In this document: in pieces, positions 55,271 to 64,000 of the stretch
How positions within the stretch are numbered: the first letter of the stretch is position 1
Layout: each line of letters opens with the position of its first letter
Origin: Anodontia alba
Taxonomy: Eukaryota > Mollusca > Bivalvia > Lucinida > Lucinidae
Reading direction: 5' to 3'
Length of the DNA: 64,000 bases
Assembly: GCA_964016985.1 (NCBI GenBank)
Contig: OZ024835.1
Span: forward strand, 1,371,501-1,435,500
The notes under the pieces: generated by a model
What the model saw: the letters and a program-made list of their open reading frames with translations, nothing else
What the model was told of the DNA's origin: nothing
Databases searched by the model: none
Position numbers and translations under genes: made by a program

Positions 55271-55411
55271 TGTCCATTCTCCTTAAGAAAACATTTGAAC
55301 CTCAATATGAGAGAAAGGTCGTGACGTCATATGCTGACAGGAGCTTGTTCTGTTTTTTACGCCTTCTGGTACAATATCCAGCGTTTCAGCAGAAACTCTG
55401 ATAAACTTTTT

Positions 55412-55518
55412 CCCAGTAAGCATTCTACATAAATCTATAGCGGGCCGTTATCGGCCCGTCAGGGTACCTGACGGGCCGATAACGGCCCGCTGTAGATTTA
55501 TGTGGAATGCTAGCTGGG
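55412..55518. repeat. Family N palindrome 4
   Basis: Same length and arrangement as N3 with several paired changes (ATAGCGGGCCGTTATCGGCC against GGCCGATAACGGCCCGC). Ends CCCAGTAAGC and GCTAGCTGGG. Confidence 0.88.
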
Positions 55519-55639
55519 TTCTGATGCATTTTCTGTCTCATGTACCCTAGTTATATTGAGCATTTAGAGGGACAGGCCTAAGCAAACAGAATGGACTGAC
55601 AGACTGTTGCCTCTCACCACACTATCGTTCATACATACC

Positions 55640-55740
55640 AAGATATAGTAAAATTGATTTGTGCAAATTTTAGGGCAAGTGCTTTCAAAAGGTCGTCTGC
55701 TGCTGCAGTTGTGATTAGCGCGTTAAGGATTTCGAGGTCC
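55640..55740. mobile_element. Family M fragment
   Basis: GGTCGTCTGCTGCTGCAG followed by AGCGCGTTAAGG, as at other M right ends. Confidence 0.4.
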
Positions 55741-55798
55741 CAGTACTTGGCATAGATATGGTATTCTCAGGGTGCGGTTCATTTGTATTTTTCTTATA

Positions 55799-55985
55799 GC
55801 CAGACCCATAACTGTATCTCATTCCAAGCCAGACCCCTATGTGACTATCTCATTCCAAGCCAGACCCAAATGTGACTATCTCATTCCAAGCCAGACCCAA
55901 GAGTGACTATCTCATTCTAAGCCAGACCCATATGTGACTCGGTCATTCCAAGCCAGACCCATATGTGACTCAATTCGCGCAATAA
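55799..55985 (+). repeat. 31-bp minisatellite, six units
   Basis: Units CCAGACCCATATGTGACTAT plus CTCATTCCAAG start at 55800, 55829, 55860, 55891, 55922 and 55953. Confidence 0.92.
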
Positions 55986-56189
55986 CGCCGCACTATTTAC
56001 GTCCCCAATCTTTGTTGTTTATTGCTGCTAGGCTTTGATGTGTCCGTCTGGTTCAAGGCGACACTATTGTTGTGGTTGCACTCTAGATGTCTGTTAGTCT
56101 TTCAGTCATACTTTAAAGCGCAACCGAATCTAAGAATTAATATTACACAATAAAAATTGAGCCGGAACACAGCATTTCCTACAAGATTG

Positions 56190-56715
56190 CATGTGCGCCC
56201 TGCGAAGATGGATACCAGCCTCTGCGTCCATACAGGCTGAACAGAGTCTTTACTGTCAGACTGAAAACGATTTGGATCCTTTGCAACCCACCAAATGCCC
56301 TGCGAAGACTCTGATCGGACTGCTCAGATGCGCAGTCTGGTCAGTCTTCGCTGGGGGCACATGCAATTATGTAAGAAAATCTGTGTCCCGGCTCATTTTC
56401 ATTGTATTGCAGATTCTCAAATTTTGCTGTGCCCAATATCACAGTAGTCAGCAAATTCTAAGCAAAACTGCCATTAAGGTCTTTTCGTACAATAAATTAA
56501 CCGCATCGTTAGAAAACTTCCGACACGTGCTTCCAACGCAGACTCAAATCAGCCTGCGCATCCCCGCAGTCTGATCAGAGTCTTCATTGTCCGCATGAAG
56601 AGATTTTGCATCCTTGGCTTCCAAAATGAGGATTTAGATCAGACTGCGCATTTCTGATCTGAATCTTCACCAGACGTTCATGTCCAAAAGAGCGTTTCCG
56701 GACGTTTCGGTTCAT
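56190..56715. mobile_element. H3 hairpin elements, two copies
   Basis: 56190-56370 keeps CGAAGACTCTGATCGGACTG. 56520-56715 has GATCAGACTGCGC and CTTCCGACACGTGCTTCC-type ends. An ORF crosses both and is not a gene. Confidence 0.55.
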
Positions 56716-57158
56716 ATTGTTGACATGCGAGCGAGTCAGCAGATTTTCTCAATAATAGTCTACTTTATTCCTCCAGCTGTCACACACTTGTCAGTAAATC
56801 TATCAAATGTCCATAGAAGCGCTCTGAAGCATTCTTGATTCTATGCAATACAGATGTCCTCTTGGTATTCCAGGGCCCCTGTGTTTACTATGTATAGAAG
56901 TTCTCCGTATTATGACCGTTTTTTGTGTTCAAAAGAAGAGATTATCTCCACCAGAATCTAGATACCCAGACCGCCATTGATATTAGTCGGGCACATTATA
57001 ATTAATTCCTTTCCATACTTGTCCTAAAGTTTGAATACGTCAGTTTTATTGCCTGTTGATGTGCCTAAAATCGCTAGAGGAGTAGCGTGCAGTGTAGACC
57101 CGGATTGTCGCGACCTTCTGTGGCGTCTTATCTGTGGCTACGCTGTTTTCTCAGACTC
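56716..57158. other. Single-copy; I fragment at 57085-57150
   Basis: GTGTAGACCCGGATTGTCGC is half of an I hairpin. No gene. Confidence 0.45.
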
Positions 57159-57436
57159 CATTACGAAAACACGCCTATCCAAATATATAGAAAATTTGAC
57201 CTCCAAAAACTGAAAATTTTCAGATAAAAAGACTGATATTTTTCATATTTCTGCTCCAAACATAGATTGTGGGTACTCGTTAGAACCGCCTCGGCGAGGC
57301 GGTTCTAACGAGTACCCACAATCTATGTTTTTTAGCAGAAATAAGAAGAATAATGTATACCCCTGTAAACCCCAGTTTTACTATATAAAAGTGGGGTTTA
57401 AGGGGGTCAAAATTATATAGGCATGTTTTCGTGATG
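57159..57436 (+). mobile_element. Family A MITE, copy 18
   Basis: Complete, with perfect arms and centre CTCGGCGAG. Confidence 0.9.
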
Positions 57437-57670
57437 CCTTAGGGTAAATTGTACCATATACGGTATGCTTAAATTCCATAAACAAAAATAAACGATCTAT
57501 TTTGTCCAATATTAAAGTAGCCATTGCTCTAGCAAGAATGCAAGACATAGCGTTTTATTACAATAATCCCAGTTGACCCTCATTATCAGAAATTTAAAAG
57601 TACTTACATGTAAATAGATATATAGCCATTTGCTTATTTAGCTGAATAAATACGAGAATATATATAAATA

Positions 57671-58000
57671 CAGTCGACTCTCGTTATCTCGAAATCCAAA
57701 GGACTCTATGAAACTCTTCGAGATATCCGTACTTCGACGTATCAGATTTGCGGAACTGAGGAAAACAATTAATCGAACAACCATCTTTAACAGAATGAAT
57801 CTTTAATTTGACTTCAAAGTTAGAGACGTAATGAAAATATTGTGGAAAAGAGGAGAAATTGCGCCTAAGGAGCAACTTCCCCTCTTTTCCACATTTTGTT
57901 GCCTGTTGGTAGATCTCTGTGTTAAAACAGGGACCAGATTTTCACTTCGAGCTAAGCGGTTATTCGAGATAAGCAAGCTCTAGATAACGAGAGTCGACTG
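57671..58000 (-). mobile_element. Family C MITE, copy 5
   Basis: TA at 57669-57670 and 58001-58002. Ends CAGTCGACTCTCGTTATCTC on both sides are an exact 20-bp inverted pair. Confidence 0.88.
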
Positions 58001-58094
58001 TATGTAAATGGATAGTAATTTGCTTATTTTCGCCGAATTATACTGTAAACCGCAGTGGTTCCAGAACATATGGTATTTGTAAAGCGTTTCTTAT

Positions 58095-58096
<2 letters not shown>

Positions 58097-58126
<30 letters not shown>
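58097..58126. repeat. Poly-T run
   Basis: 30 T. Confidence 0.95.
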
Positions 58127-58128
<2 letters not shown>

Positions 58129-58648
58129 ATTTCAATTAGTACGTCATTTTTACGGAAGGTGGATCAAAAAGGTTGCCAACTAAAACGATCGTTAATACTT
58201 TTCACATCTATTTTCTGAGAAACGCACAATACAATGTAATGTATAATGTAAATTCAGAAGTCTGTGGAGACTTCAAGTTTGGTCACGATACTTGCCATGT
58301 CCTCGTTTTATCAAACATTTCTCTATCATAACAGCCATTAACATTAATTCCTATAATTATTAGAACTGATGATCTATTTGATAGCTGCAAATAGTTTACA
58401 ATTTACTTTTTAATATCGTAGTTCGAATTGATTAACCGACGATCACAAACTTCGTTCATTTTTGTAGGTTGCCTACTGTTTCCCTGATGGTAAAAGTGAA
58501 ATGCAGCAAAGCGGGTTTCATTTTATTCTGAACACTGTTTTGTTTACGCTTTTTACGTATAAATGGAGCACAATTGTTGACAATCCAGTTGATCTTATTT
58601 TTATTTCTTTTTTTTCTGGGACAACTAATGATCGCACGCAGCAATAAT
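58127..58648. other. Single-copy sequence
   Basis: No recognised feature. Confidence 0.45.
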
Positions 58649-58770
58649 GTTTGTTTGTGTTGAGGTTTTTACGGCCCAGTCAACCCAGTGGGGTCATGTC
58701 GAGCGCGATCAGTTTACCTAACCACGTTTACTGGGCAGGCCTAGTCCTCTAAGCGGTTAACCGGTATTGA
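58649..58770 (-). mobile_element. SINE family S, copy 6, headless
   Basis: Body from TTTGTGTTGAGGTTTTTACG to CTCTAAGCGGTTAACCGG. Confidence 0.68.
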
Positions 58771-59149
58771 ACTTAGTTGCTATTCATTGAACATTTAATA
58801 AATTAGACTGTCTTTAATTTCATGAGATAAAAAGACTTGATATTATGCAATATCTTTGAGATACTGTTTAGAGCTTAAACAGTTCTGGGACATAAACAGG
58901 TCCTGAGCGGCAATATTCTATCAGCATTCTACACATGTAGACGTATGTACACTCTTGGTTGCCTACTTCTTAAAATTTCATTTGAGTCGCAACACGAGAG
59001 AACGGGCCTTATCACACATAAATGCGCAGACCAGTCTAAGCGGGTCTTTGTGCCCACGTACAGAACTCTTGAATACTCATAGTTTCGGATAAAAGGGATA
59101 CCCAGATAATACATATTTTTTTTTTATTTTTCCAAGAAAACAAGTGAAC
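58771..59149. other. Single-copy sequence
   Basis: Chance ORF only. Confidence 0.45.
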
Positions 59150-59375
59150 CGTAACTTGAGAAAAGGTACCTTCTGATATGTGCGCCCAACGAAGACTCAA
59201 ATCAGCCTGCACAGCTACGTAGTCTGATCAGAGTCTTCGTTGTATGCATGAAGAAAGTTTGCATCCATGGCTATCCAAAATGCACTCTGTATAGATTCTA
59301 ATTAGACTGCGCGAACGCACAGACGGATTTGATTCTTCACTGGGGAAATGTCCGAAAGTATGTTTCCTGACGTTA
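59150..59375. mobile_element. H3 hairpin element
   Basis: Starts GTACCTTCTGATATGTGCGC and ends GTCCGAAAGTATGTTTCC. Stems are eroded. Confidence 0.62.
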
Positions 59376-59384
59376 TGACACAAA

Positions 59385-59480
59385 TGTTGTGGGTACTCAT
59401 TAGAAGCATGCCTACAACCACCAATGTATGTTTTTTTTTTTTTTTTTTTTTTTTTTTTGTTGTTGTTTTTTGTTGTTGTT
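59385..59480. mobile_element. Family E remnant with poly-T
   Basis: TGTGGGTACTCATTAGAAGC, then AATGTATG and 28 T (59431-59458). Confidence 0.5.
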
Positions 59481-59570
59481 TTTTTAATATCAGCTAAAAA
59501 ATGGATCTTATTTGAAGCTTTGATACAGTAGAATATATTCAACAGAGAAGACCATCATCCCAGAGGCGGA

Positions 59571-59918
59571 TTCAGAGGGGTTCGGGGGATTTGGTCGAAC
59601 CCTCTTTTGACTCAAAATTTCATTTTAATGAGAAATTTGGGACAAATATGATAAATTGGAATACTGTATTTACCCTAAACAATCACAACCTTACTCTTTA
59701 CCTTATACTGCTCTTCAACAAGTCCATTTTACTGCATGTTAGTGTGTGTAAAATTGCTGAATTAGTGGCAAACAGTGTAGACCCTGATCAGACGCCGCGT
59801 TCTGCGTCGTCTGATCTGGGTCTTCACTGTTTGCTAAGGTCTGTCTATCAGAATACATAGAGAAAGTAGGGTAATTTTATCAAATTGACCCCCTCAGAAA
59901 TCACCCTGGATCCCCCTG
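59571..59918. mobile_element. Family J element, copy 2
   Basis: Ends CAGAGGCGGATTCAGAGG, and CAGGGGGATCCAGGGTG from the right. The body matches 15.2 kb throughout, including the internal I hairpin GATCAGACGCCGCG. Confidence 0.65.
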
Positions 59919-60079
59919 TATCGGACTATACGGATATGCAGGACGATCTGAGTCTTCGCTCATTGGCTATGGCATAATAGACCTTTTCTCGTATTGAGGC
60001 TCCTTTGGATTTCGATTAGACAGATGACGTCAGCAGATATAGGCAATTATCGTATTTACTCTAAATATTTGGACAACGT

Positions 60080-60305
60080 AATTGAACCAGCGCAAAACAA
60101 AACCTACAATGACCTGAGTCACCAGCAAAGTTTCAGATCAGGCTTTTCGTTCACCCAGTATTGGAAGAGTTCTCATTTATCCTTCTTTGGATAGCCTGGG
60201 ATGCGATCAGCAAAGACTTTGATCCGGCTGCGCGGATGCGCAGGCTGATCTGAGTCGTCACTGGTCGCACAAATCTTAGTGTAGGTTTTGTCGTGCGCTC
60301 GCTCA
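60080..60305 (-). mobile_element. H2 hairpin element, copy 3
   Basis: Ends GCGCAAAACAAAACCTACA and GCGCACGACAAAACCTACA (inward). Stem GATCCGGCTGCGC/GCGCAGGCTGATC. Confidence 0.7.
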
Positions 60306-60314
60306 TTTTCTTAA

Positions 60315-60504
60315 CCCTTCTCATGCTGAATAAATTAAGATGCCACGCCCACTTCTAATTTCCAGCCAATCAGATTACTTGATCCGGGTTTTTGATAGAA
60401 ATTCACATATTTCATGACAAACAGTGCAGATCCAGATCAAGCCAACTAATCTGGATCTACAATGTTTGCTAAGACAGGGCATGACGTGTTTAGCAAGAGA
60501 AGGG
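60315..60504 (+). mobile_element. Family I MITE, copy 3
   Basis: TTAA at 60311-60314. The right TTAA is mutated to TTGC. The left half of the core is shortened. Confidence 0.75.
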
Positions 60505-60869
60505 TTGCCCTAAAGTTTGGACATGTTTATTTTACTACCAATTGATGTGCCTAAAGCTGCTAGATGAATGGCAAACAGGGTAGATCTTGATTAGAAGCAG
60601 CATTTTGTGGTGTCTGATATCGGCATAAATTGTTTGCTCAGGCCTGTATGTCCATATTCGAAAAGGTAGACACGGTATGTAACCGTTTTCTACCTTCAGT
60701 AAATTATTCCTTTGTTTTATTGCTGCCGTCTTACCACATATAACAACCGAACATCAGCTCAGTATAATCAAATGAACATTCATGATTTTTTCAAACAGTT
60801 CTGTGCTCAGCTTGTTCTTAACAATCATTTCCTATTTGCAAGACAATGTTTAAATTCCCGAGAGCAAGT
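60505..60869. other. Single-copy; I fragment
   Basis: GGCAAACAGGGTAGATCTTG at 60569 begins a decayed I hairpin. Confidence 0.45.
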
Positions 60870-61149
60870 CATCACGAAAACACGCCAATATAATTTTGAC
60901 CCCCTTAAACCCCACTTTTATATAGTAAAACTGGGGTTTACAGGGGTAAACATTATTTTTCTTATTTCTGCTCAAAACACAGATTGTGGGTACTCGTTAG
61001 AACCGCCTCAACGAGGCGGTTCTAACGAGTACCCACAATCTATGTTTTGAGGAGAAATATGAAAAATATCAGAGGTTTTTTTATCTGAAAATTTTCATTT
61101 TTTGGTAGTAAATTTTTCAGTATTTTTGAATAGGCGTGTTTTCGTAATG
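60870..61149 (-). mobile_element. Family A MITE, copy 19
   Basis: Complete. It is the repeat-type element nearest the KCNQ exon (about 700 bases away). Confidence 0.9.
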
Positions 61150-61850
61150 TGAAGACATGTACTGAGAAACAACAATAAAGACAGCGGATCTCAAGGAGGG
61201 ACCATTTTATTCTTTTTTTTTTTTTTTTTTTTTTTTTTTCTACTACCTTGGTGTTTGTTTATGTGATTATTATCAAGTGAGAAAAGGGACTAATATCTCT
61301 CGCCATTTATTCTGCTTTGAAGTTAATTTATTGTTGACCAGAAAGATAAGTGGCCAATTTGTTTTATCTGCACCGGTAATTTCAGATTCGTCGCTTTAAC
61401 CGATGAAACGGTAAAAAGATGGGAGACTTAGGCTTTCGGGAATTTTCAAGTGACCGAATGTTATCTGTTGTCATTATTTTAAATATATATTTATATATAT
61501 TTGATAATTTTATGAGTTATATGTTTTTTTGATTTTCATCAGCAAATTATCGAGAGATCATCGTTCAGGTTTCGTCACAGAGCAAGAACGATCCATGACC
61601 AAACCGTAATTAGAAACTTTATGCCTGACTATTTTAGGAGCGAAACCAATCGGAAACAAACCGGTTTGATTTCCTTATCTACCTGTTATTATGAAGCTGT
61701 TTAATTCAACCCGGTTCAAGTGACGAAACAAAAAAGGCCAGAATAGATATCACACAGTGGTGCCTATTCTCTTTCAGTATTTGTTCTGCGTTTTACAGGT
61801 GCTGGTAAGGGAATATTTTGCTGATGTCATTCATTCGTTTTCTATTTCAG
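61150..61850. other. Probable KCNQ intron 1, 3' end
   Basis: Apart from a 27-base T run (61213-61239) this is repeat-free. It ends in the acceptor tract TTCATTCGTTTTCTATTTCAG-like sequence, written here as TTCGTTTTCTATTTCAG. Confidence 0.6.
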
Positions 61851-61941
61851 ATGTTTGGTGTTTATTGGTGCTTTAGTGCTCAGTACATTGTCAACAATCG
61901 AGAGATTCGAACCTGTGATGAGCGTAGCTGTGATGGTTCTC
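61851..61941 (+). CDS. KCNQ: KCNQ-type potassium channel exon (S1 helix), internal exon
   Basis: This is a single internal exon, not a whole gene. It follows a pyrimidine-rich acceptor ending TTTCAG at 61850 and is followed by the donor GTAAGT at 61942. It is 91 bp: one base completing a split codon, then 30 open codons. Read this way it encodes a hydrophobic segment containing ALVLSTLSTIERFEP, which looks like the S1 transmembrane helix and its outer end in KCNQ (Kv7) channels; family members have the pattern LxxSxxSTI(E/K)x(Y/F) here. From memory, exon 2 of human KCNQ1 is also 91 bp (c.387-477), starts and ends in the same phases, and places S-x-L-S-T-I-E at the same residue offsets. Kv7 channels carry slow voltage-gated K+ currents at the plasma membrane. 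Exon 1 and exon 3 are not visible. The frame starting at the ATG at 61851 is also open but has no family resemblance. Which paralogue it belongs to cannot be told. Confidence 0.78.
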
Positions 61942-62022
61942 GTAAGTTTTGACTTTGCATACTTTTCGTAAAAAGGAATCATCTTTTGTGACATGCCATT
62001 TGATTTCCTGCACTATTTTTTT
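61942..62022. other. Start of KCNQ intron 2
   Basis: Begins GTAAGTTTTGAC. Short repeat-free stretch before the tandem array. Confidence 0.6.
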
Positions 62023-64000
62023 AAGCTCACCTGAGCAAAAGCTCAGGGTGAGCTATTGTCATCACCCTATGTCCGTCGTTCGTCGTCAACAATTAGTTTG
62101 TTAACACTCTAGAGATCACAGTTTTGACCCAATCTTGATGAAACTTGGTCAGAATGTTTGCCTCTATGAAATCTAGGTCAAATTCGATACTGGGTCACGT
62201 GGGGTAAAAAACTAGGTCACCAGGTATAATCAAATGAAACACTTGTTAACACTCTAGATGTCATAGTTTTGACCCAATCTTGATGAAACTTGCTCAAAAT
62301 GTTTGCCTTTATTAAATCTAGGTCAAGTTCGAAACTGGGTCACTTGGGGTCAAAAACTAGGTCACCGGACCAGATCAGCAGAAAACCTTATTAACACACT
62401 GGCGGTCACATTTTTGAAGCAGTCATCATGAATCTTGCTCAATATGTTTGTCTTGATTATTTCTAGGTCAAATTCGAAACTGGGTCACTTGGGGTCAAAA
62501 ACTAGGTCACCGGGCCAAATCAGCAGAAAACCTTGTTAACACTCTAGCGGTCACATTTTTGAAGCAATCATCATAAATCTTGCTCAAAATGTTTGTCTTG
62601 ATGATTTCTAGGTCAAGTTTGAAACTGGGTCACATGGTGTCAAAAACTAGGTCACCTGGCCAAACCAGCAGAAAACCTTGTTAGTACTCTAGCGGTCACA
62701 TTTTGAAGCAATAATCATGAATCTTGCTCAAAATGTTTGTCTTGATGAGTTTAGGATATGTTCGAAACTTGGTCACGTGGGGTCAAAAAACTGTCACCAG
62801 GCCAAATCAGCATAAAAACCTTGTTAACACTCTAGCGGTCACATTTTTGAAGCAATCATCATAAATCTGGCTCAAAATGTTTGTCGATGATTTCTAGGTC
62901 AAGTTCGAAACTGGAACACCTGGGGTCAAAAACTAGGTCACCTGGCCAAATCAGCGTAAAATCTTGTTATCACTCTGGCGGTAACATTTTTCAAGCAATC
63001 ATCATGAATCTTGCTCAAAATGTTTGTCTTGATGAGTTCTAGGTCAAGTTCGAAACTGGCTCTTGGAGTCAAAAACTAGGTCACCGGGCCAAATCAGCAG
63101 AAAACTTTGTTAACACTCTAGCGGTCACATTTTTTAAGCAATCATCATGAATCTGGCTCAAAATGTTTGTCTTGATAATTTTTAGGTCAGGTTTGAAACT
63201 GGGTCACCTGGGTTCAAAACCTAGGTCACCTGGCCAGATCAGCAAAAAACCTTGTTAACACTCTAGTGGTCACATTTTTTAAGCAATCATCATGAATCTT
63301 GCACAACATGTTTGTCTTGATGATTTGTAGGTTAGTTTTGAAACTGGGTCACTTGGGGTCAAAAACTAGGTCACCTGGCCAAATCAGCAGAAAACCTTGT
63401 TAACACTCTAGCGGTCACATTTTTGAAGCAATCATCATGAATCTTGCTCAGAATGTTTTTCTTGATGATTTCTAGGTCAAGTTTAAAATTTGGTCACATG
63501 GGGTCAAAAACTAGGTGACCTGGCCAAATCAGCACAAAACTGTTTACACTCCAGAGGTCACATTTTTTTAAATAATCATCATAAATATTGCTCAAAATGT
63601 TTGTCTTGATGATTTCTAGGTCTAGTTTAAAACTGGGTCACTTGATATCAAAAACTAGTTCACCTGGCCAAATCAAAGGAAAACCTTGTTGATGCTCTAG
63701 AGGTCACATTTTTGAAGTGATCATCATGATTCTTGCTCAAAATGTTTGTCTTGATGATTTCAAGGTGATGTATAGTTTTCTGTCCAGTGACTCTCTTAAG
63801 TTTTTTTCTGTTTAGGTCAGTTTCTCAGTAATTATTGGTCCTACAGAGTGATATTTGGTACTTGTGAATGCATACATCTTAGCATGGCCTCTTGAGTGCA
63901 GTCATCCATATTTGACCTTGACCTTTATTTCACAGTCCATAAGACATGCTACATTGTCTTGCTTGTTAATATAATCATTTTGAACTTTGATCAGAATGTT
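62023..64000 (+). repeat. Tandem array, about 145-bp units, runs off window
   Basis: It opens with the hairpin GCTCACCTGAGC...GCTCAGGGTGAGC and CATCACCCTATGTCCGTCG. Then come about twelve units with AACACTCTAG at 62103, 62248, 62393, 62538, 62683 and onward to 63690. Each unit holds CAATCATCATGAATCTTGC, TTTCTAGGTCAAGTT and GGTCAAAAACTAGGTCACC. The opening matches the reverse of the U element end, so this may be the array part of a long U-like element. Confidence 0.88.

Noticed and set aside
60712..61050. 112-codon ORF
   Set aside because: Its second half is the A element; the same peptide appears at other A copies.
61799..61806. Micro-exon between TTTTACAG and GTAAGG
   Set aside because: A six-base exon just before the KCNQ acceptor is not supported by anything else.
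61851..61940. Reading the exon from its ATG (Cys-rich frame)
   Set aside because: It is open, but the other frame gives the KCNQ S1 pattern with conserved phase and length.
1..64000. CRISPR array, prophage, bacterial operon
   Set aside because: Repeats are inverted-repeat transposons, SINEs and satellites. No spacer-repeat pattern, no bacterial genes.
1..64000. LINE, LTR or viral remnants
   Set aside because: No reverse transcriptase, integrase or capsid-like reading frames recognised on either strand.

Overview
The window is nuclear DNA of an invertebrate animal, most likely a bivalve mollusc. The evidence is low gene density, AT-rich sequence, GT-AG splice sites, tRNA-derived SINEs, many small inverted-repeat transposons, and long elements that begin with an 'aacaagaggcccatgggcc' type motif and end in 'caggtgagctaaaa'. 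The bivalve call rests on remembered repeat types, and no species can be named. There are no bacterial features, no rRNA, no credible cellular tRNA gene and no reverse transcriptase ORF.

One host-gene segment is recognisable: a 91-bp exon at 61851-61941 (+) with good splice sites. It matches, in position, phase and length, the S1-helix exon (exon 2) of KCNQ voltage-gated potassium channels. If this is right, much of the sequence upstream is probably the long first intron of a KCNQ gene.

One nearly complete autonomous transposon is present: a PIF/Harbinger element at 42813-47957 bounded by TAA target duplications. It carries two convergent genes: a MADF (Myb/SANT-like) DNA-binding protein in two exons (+) and a DDE transposase (-) that is open except for one in-frame TAG. 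In this superfamily the two proteins act together, the MADF/Myb-like protein helping bring the transposase to the element ends. The ends carry dense ACGT-containing subterminal motifs.

Most of the remainder is a layered set of non-autonomous elements, which I labelled by family. A: 19 copies, CATTACG/CGTGATG ends and a 37-bp-arm hairpin core. B, C, G, Q: TA-flanked, mariner/pogo-like. D and I: TTAA-flanked, piggyBac-like. J: hAT-like ends. H, K, L, M, O: other hairpin families. N: about 100-bp near-perfect palindromes with CCCAGC-like ends. E: remnants of A-like cores. U: long elements with internal sub-repeats. There are also several SINE families, three long-period tandem arrays, one minisatellite and many microsatellites. 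Families A, B, E and G have unrelated termini but share one hairpin core (TTAGAAYCGCC and its complement), with matching changes in both arms; this is the most unusual pattern seen. Three-deep nesting at 54.0-54.8 kb (C inside A inside H) gives relative ages and exact insertion sites.

Layout: 1-13 kb mixed A/G/Q/H/SINE; 13-27 kb A/B/K/L/M/D; 27-33 kb T-rich DNA, a U element with nested C, and K/I/O; 33-42 kb SINEs, a telomere-like block, A copies and a 242-bp tandem array; 42.8-48 kb Harbinger; 48-49.3 kb U element; 49-61 kb B/D/A/G/C/H/J; 61.85 kb KCNQ exon; 62-64 kb a tandem array of 145-bp units running off the edge.
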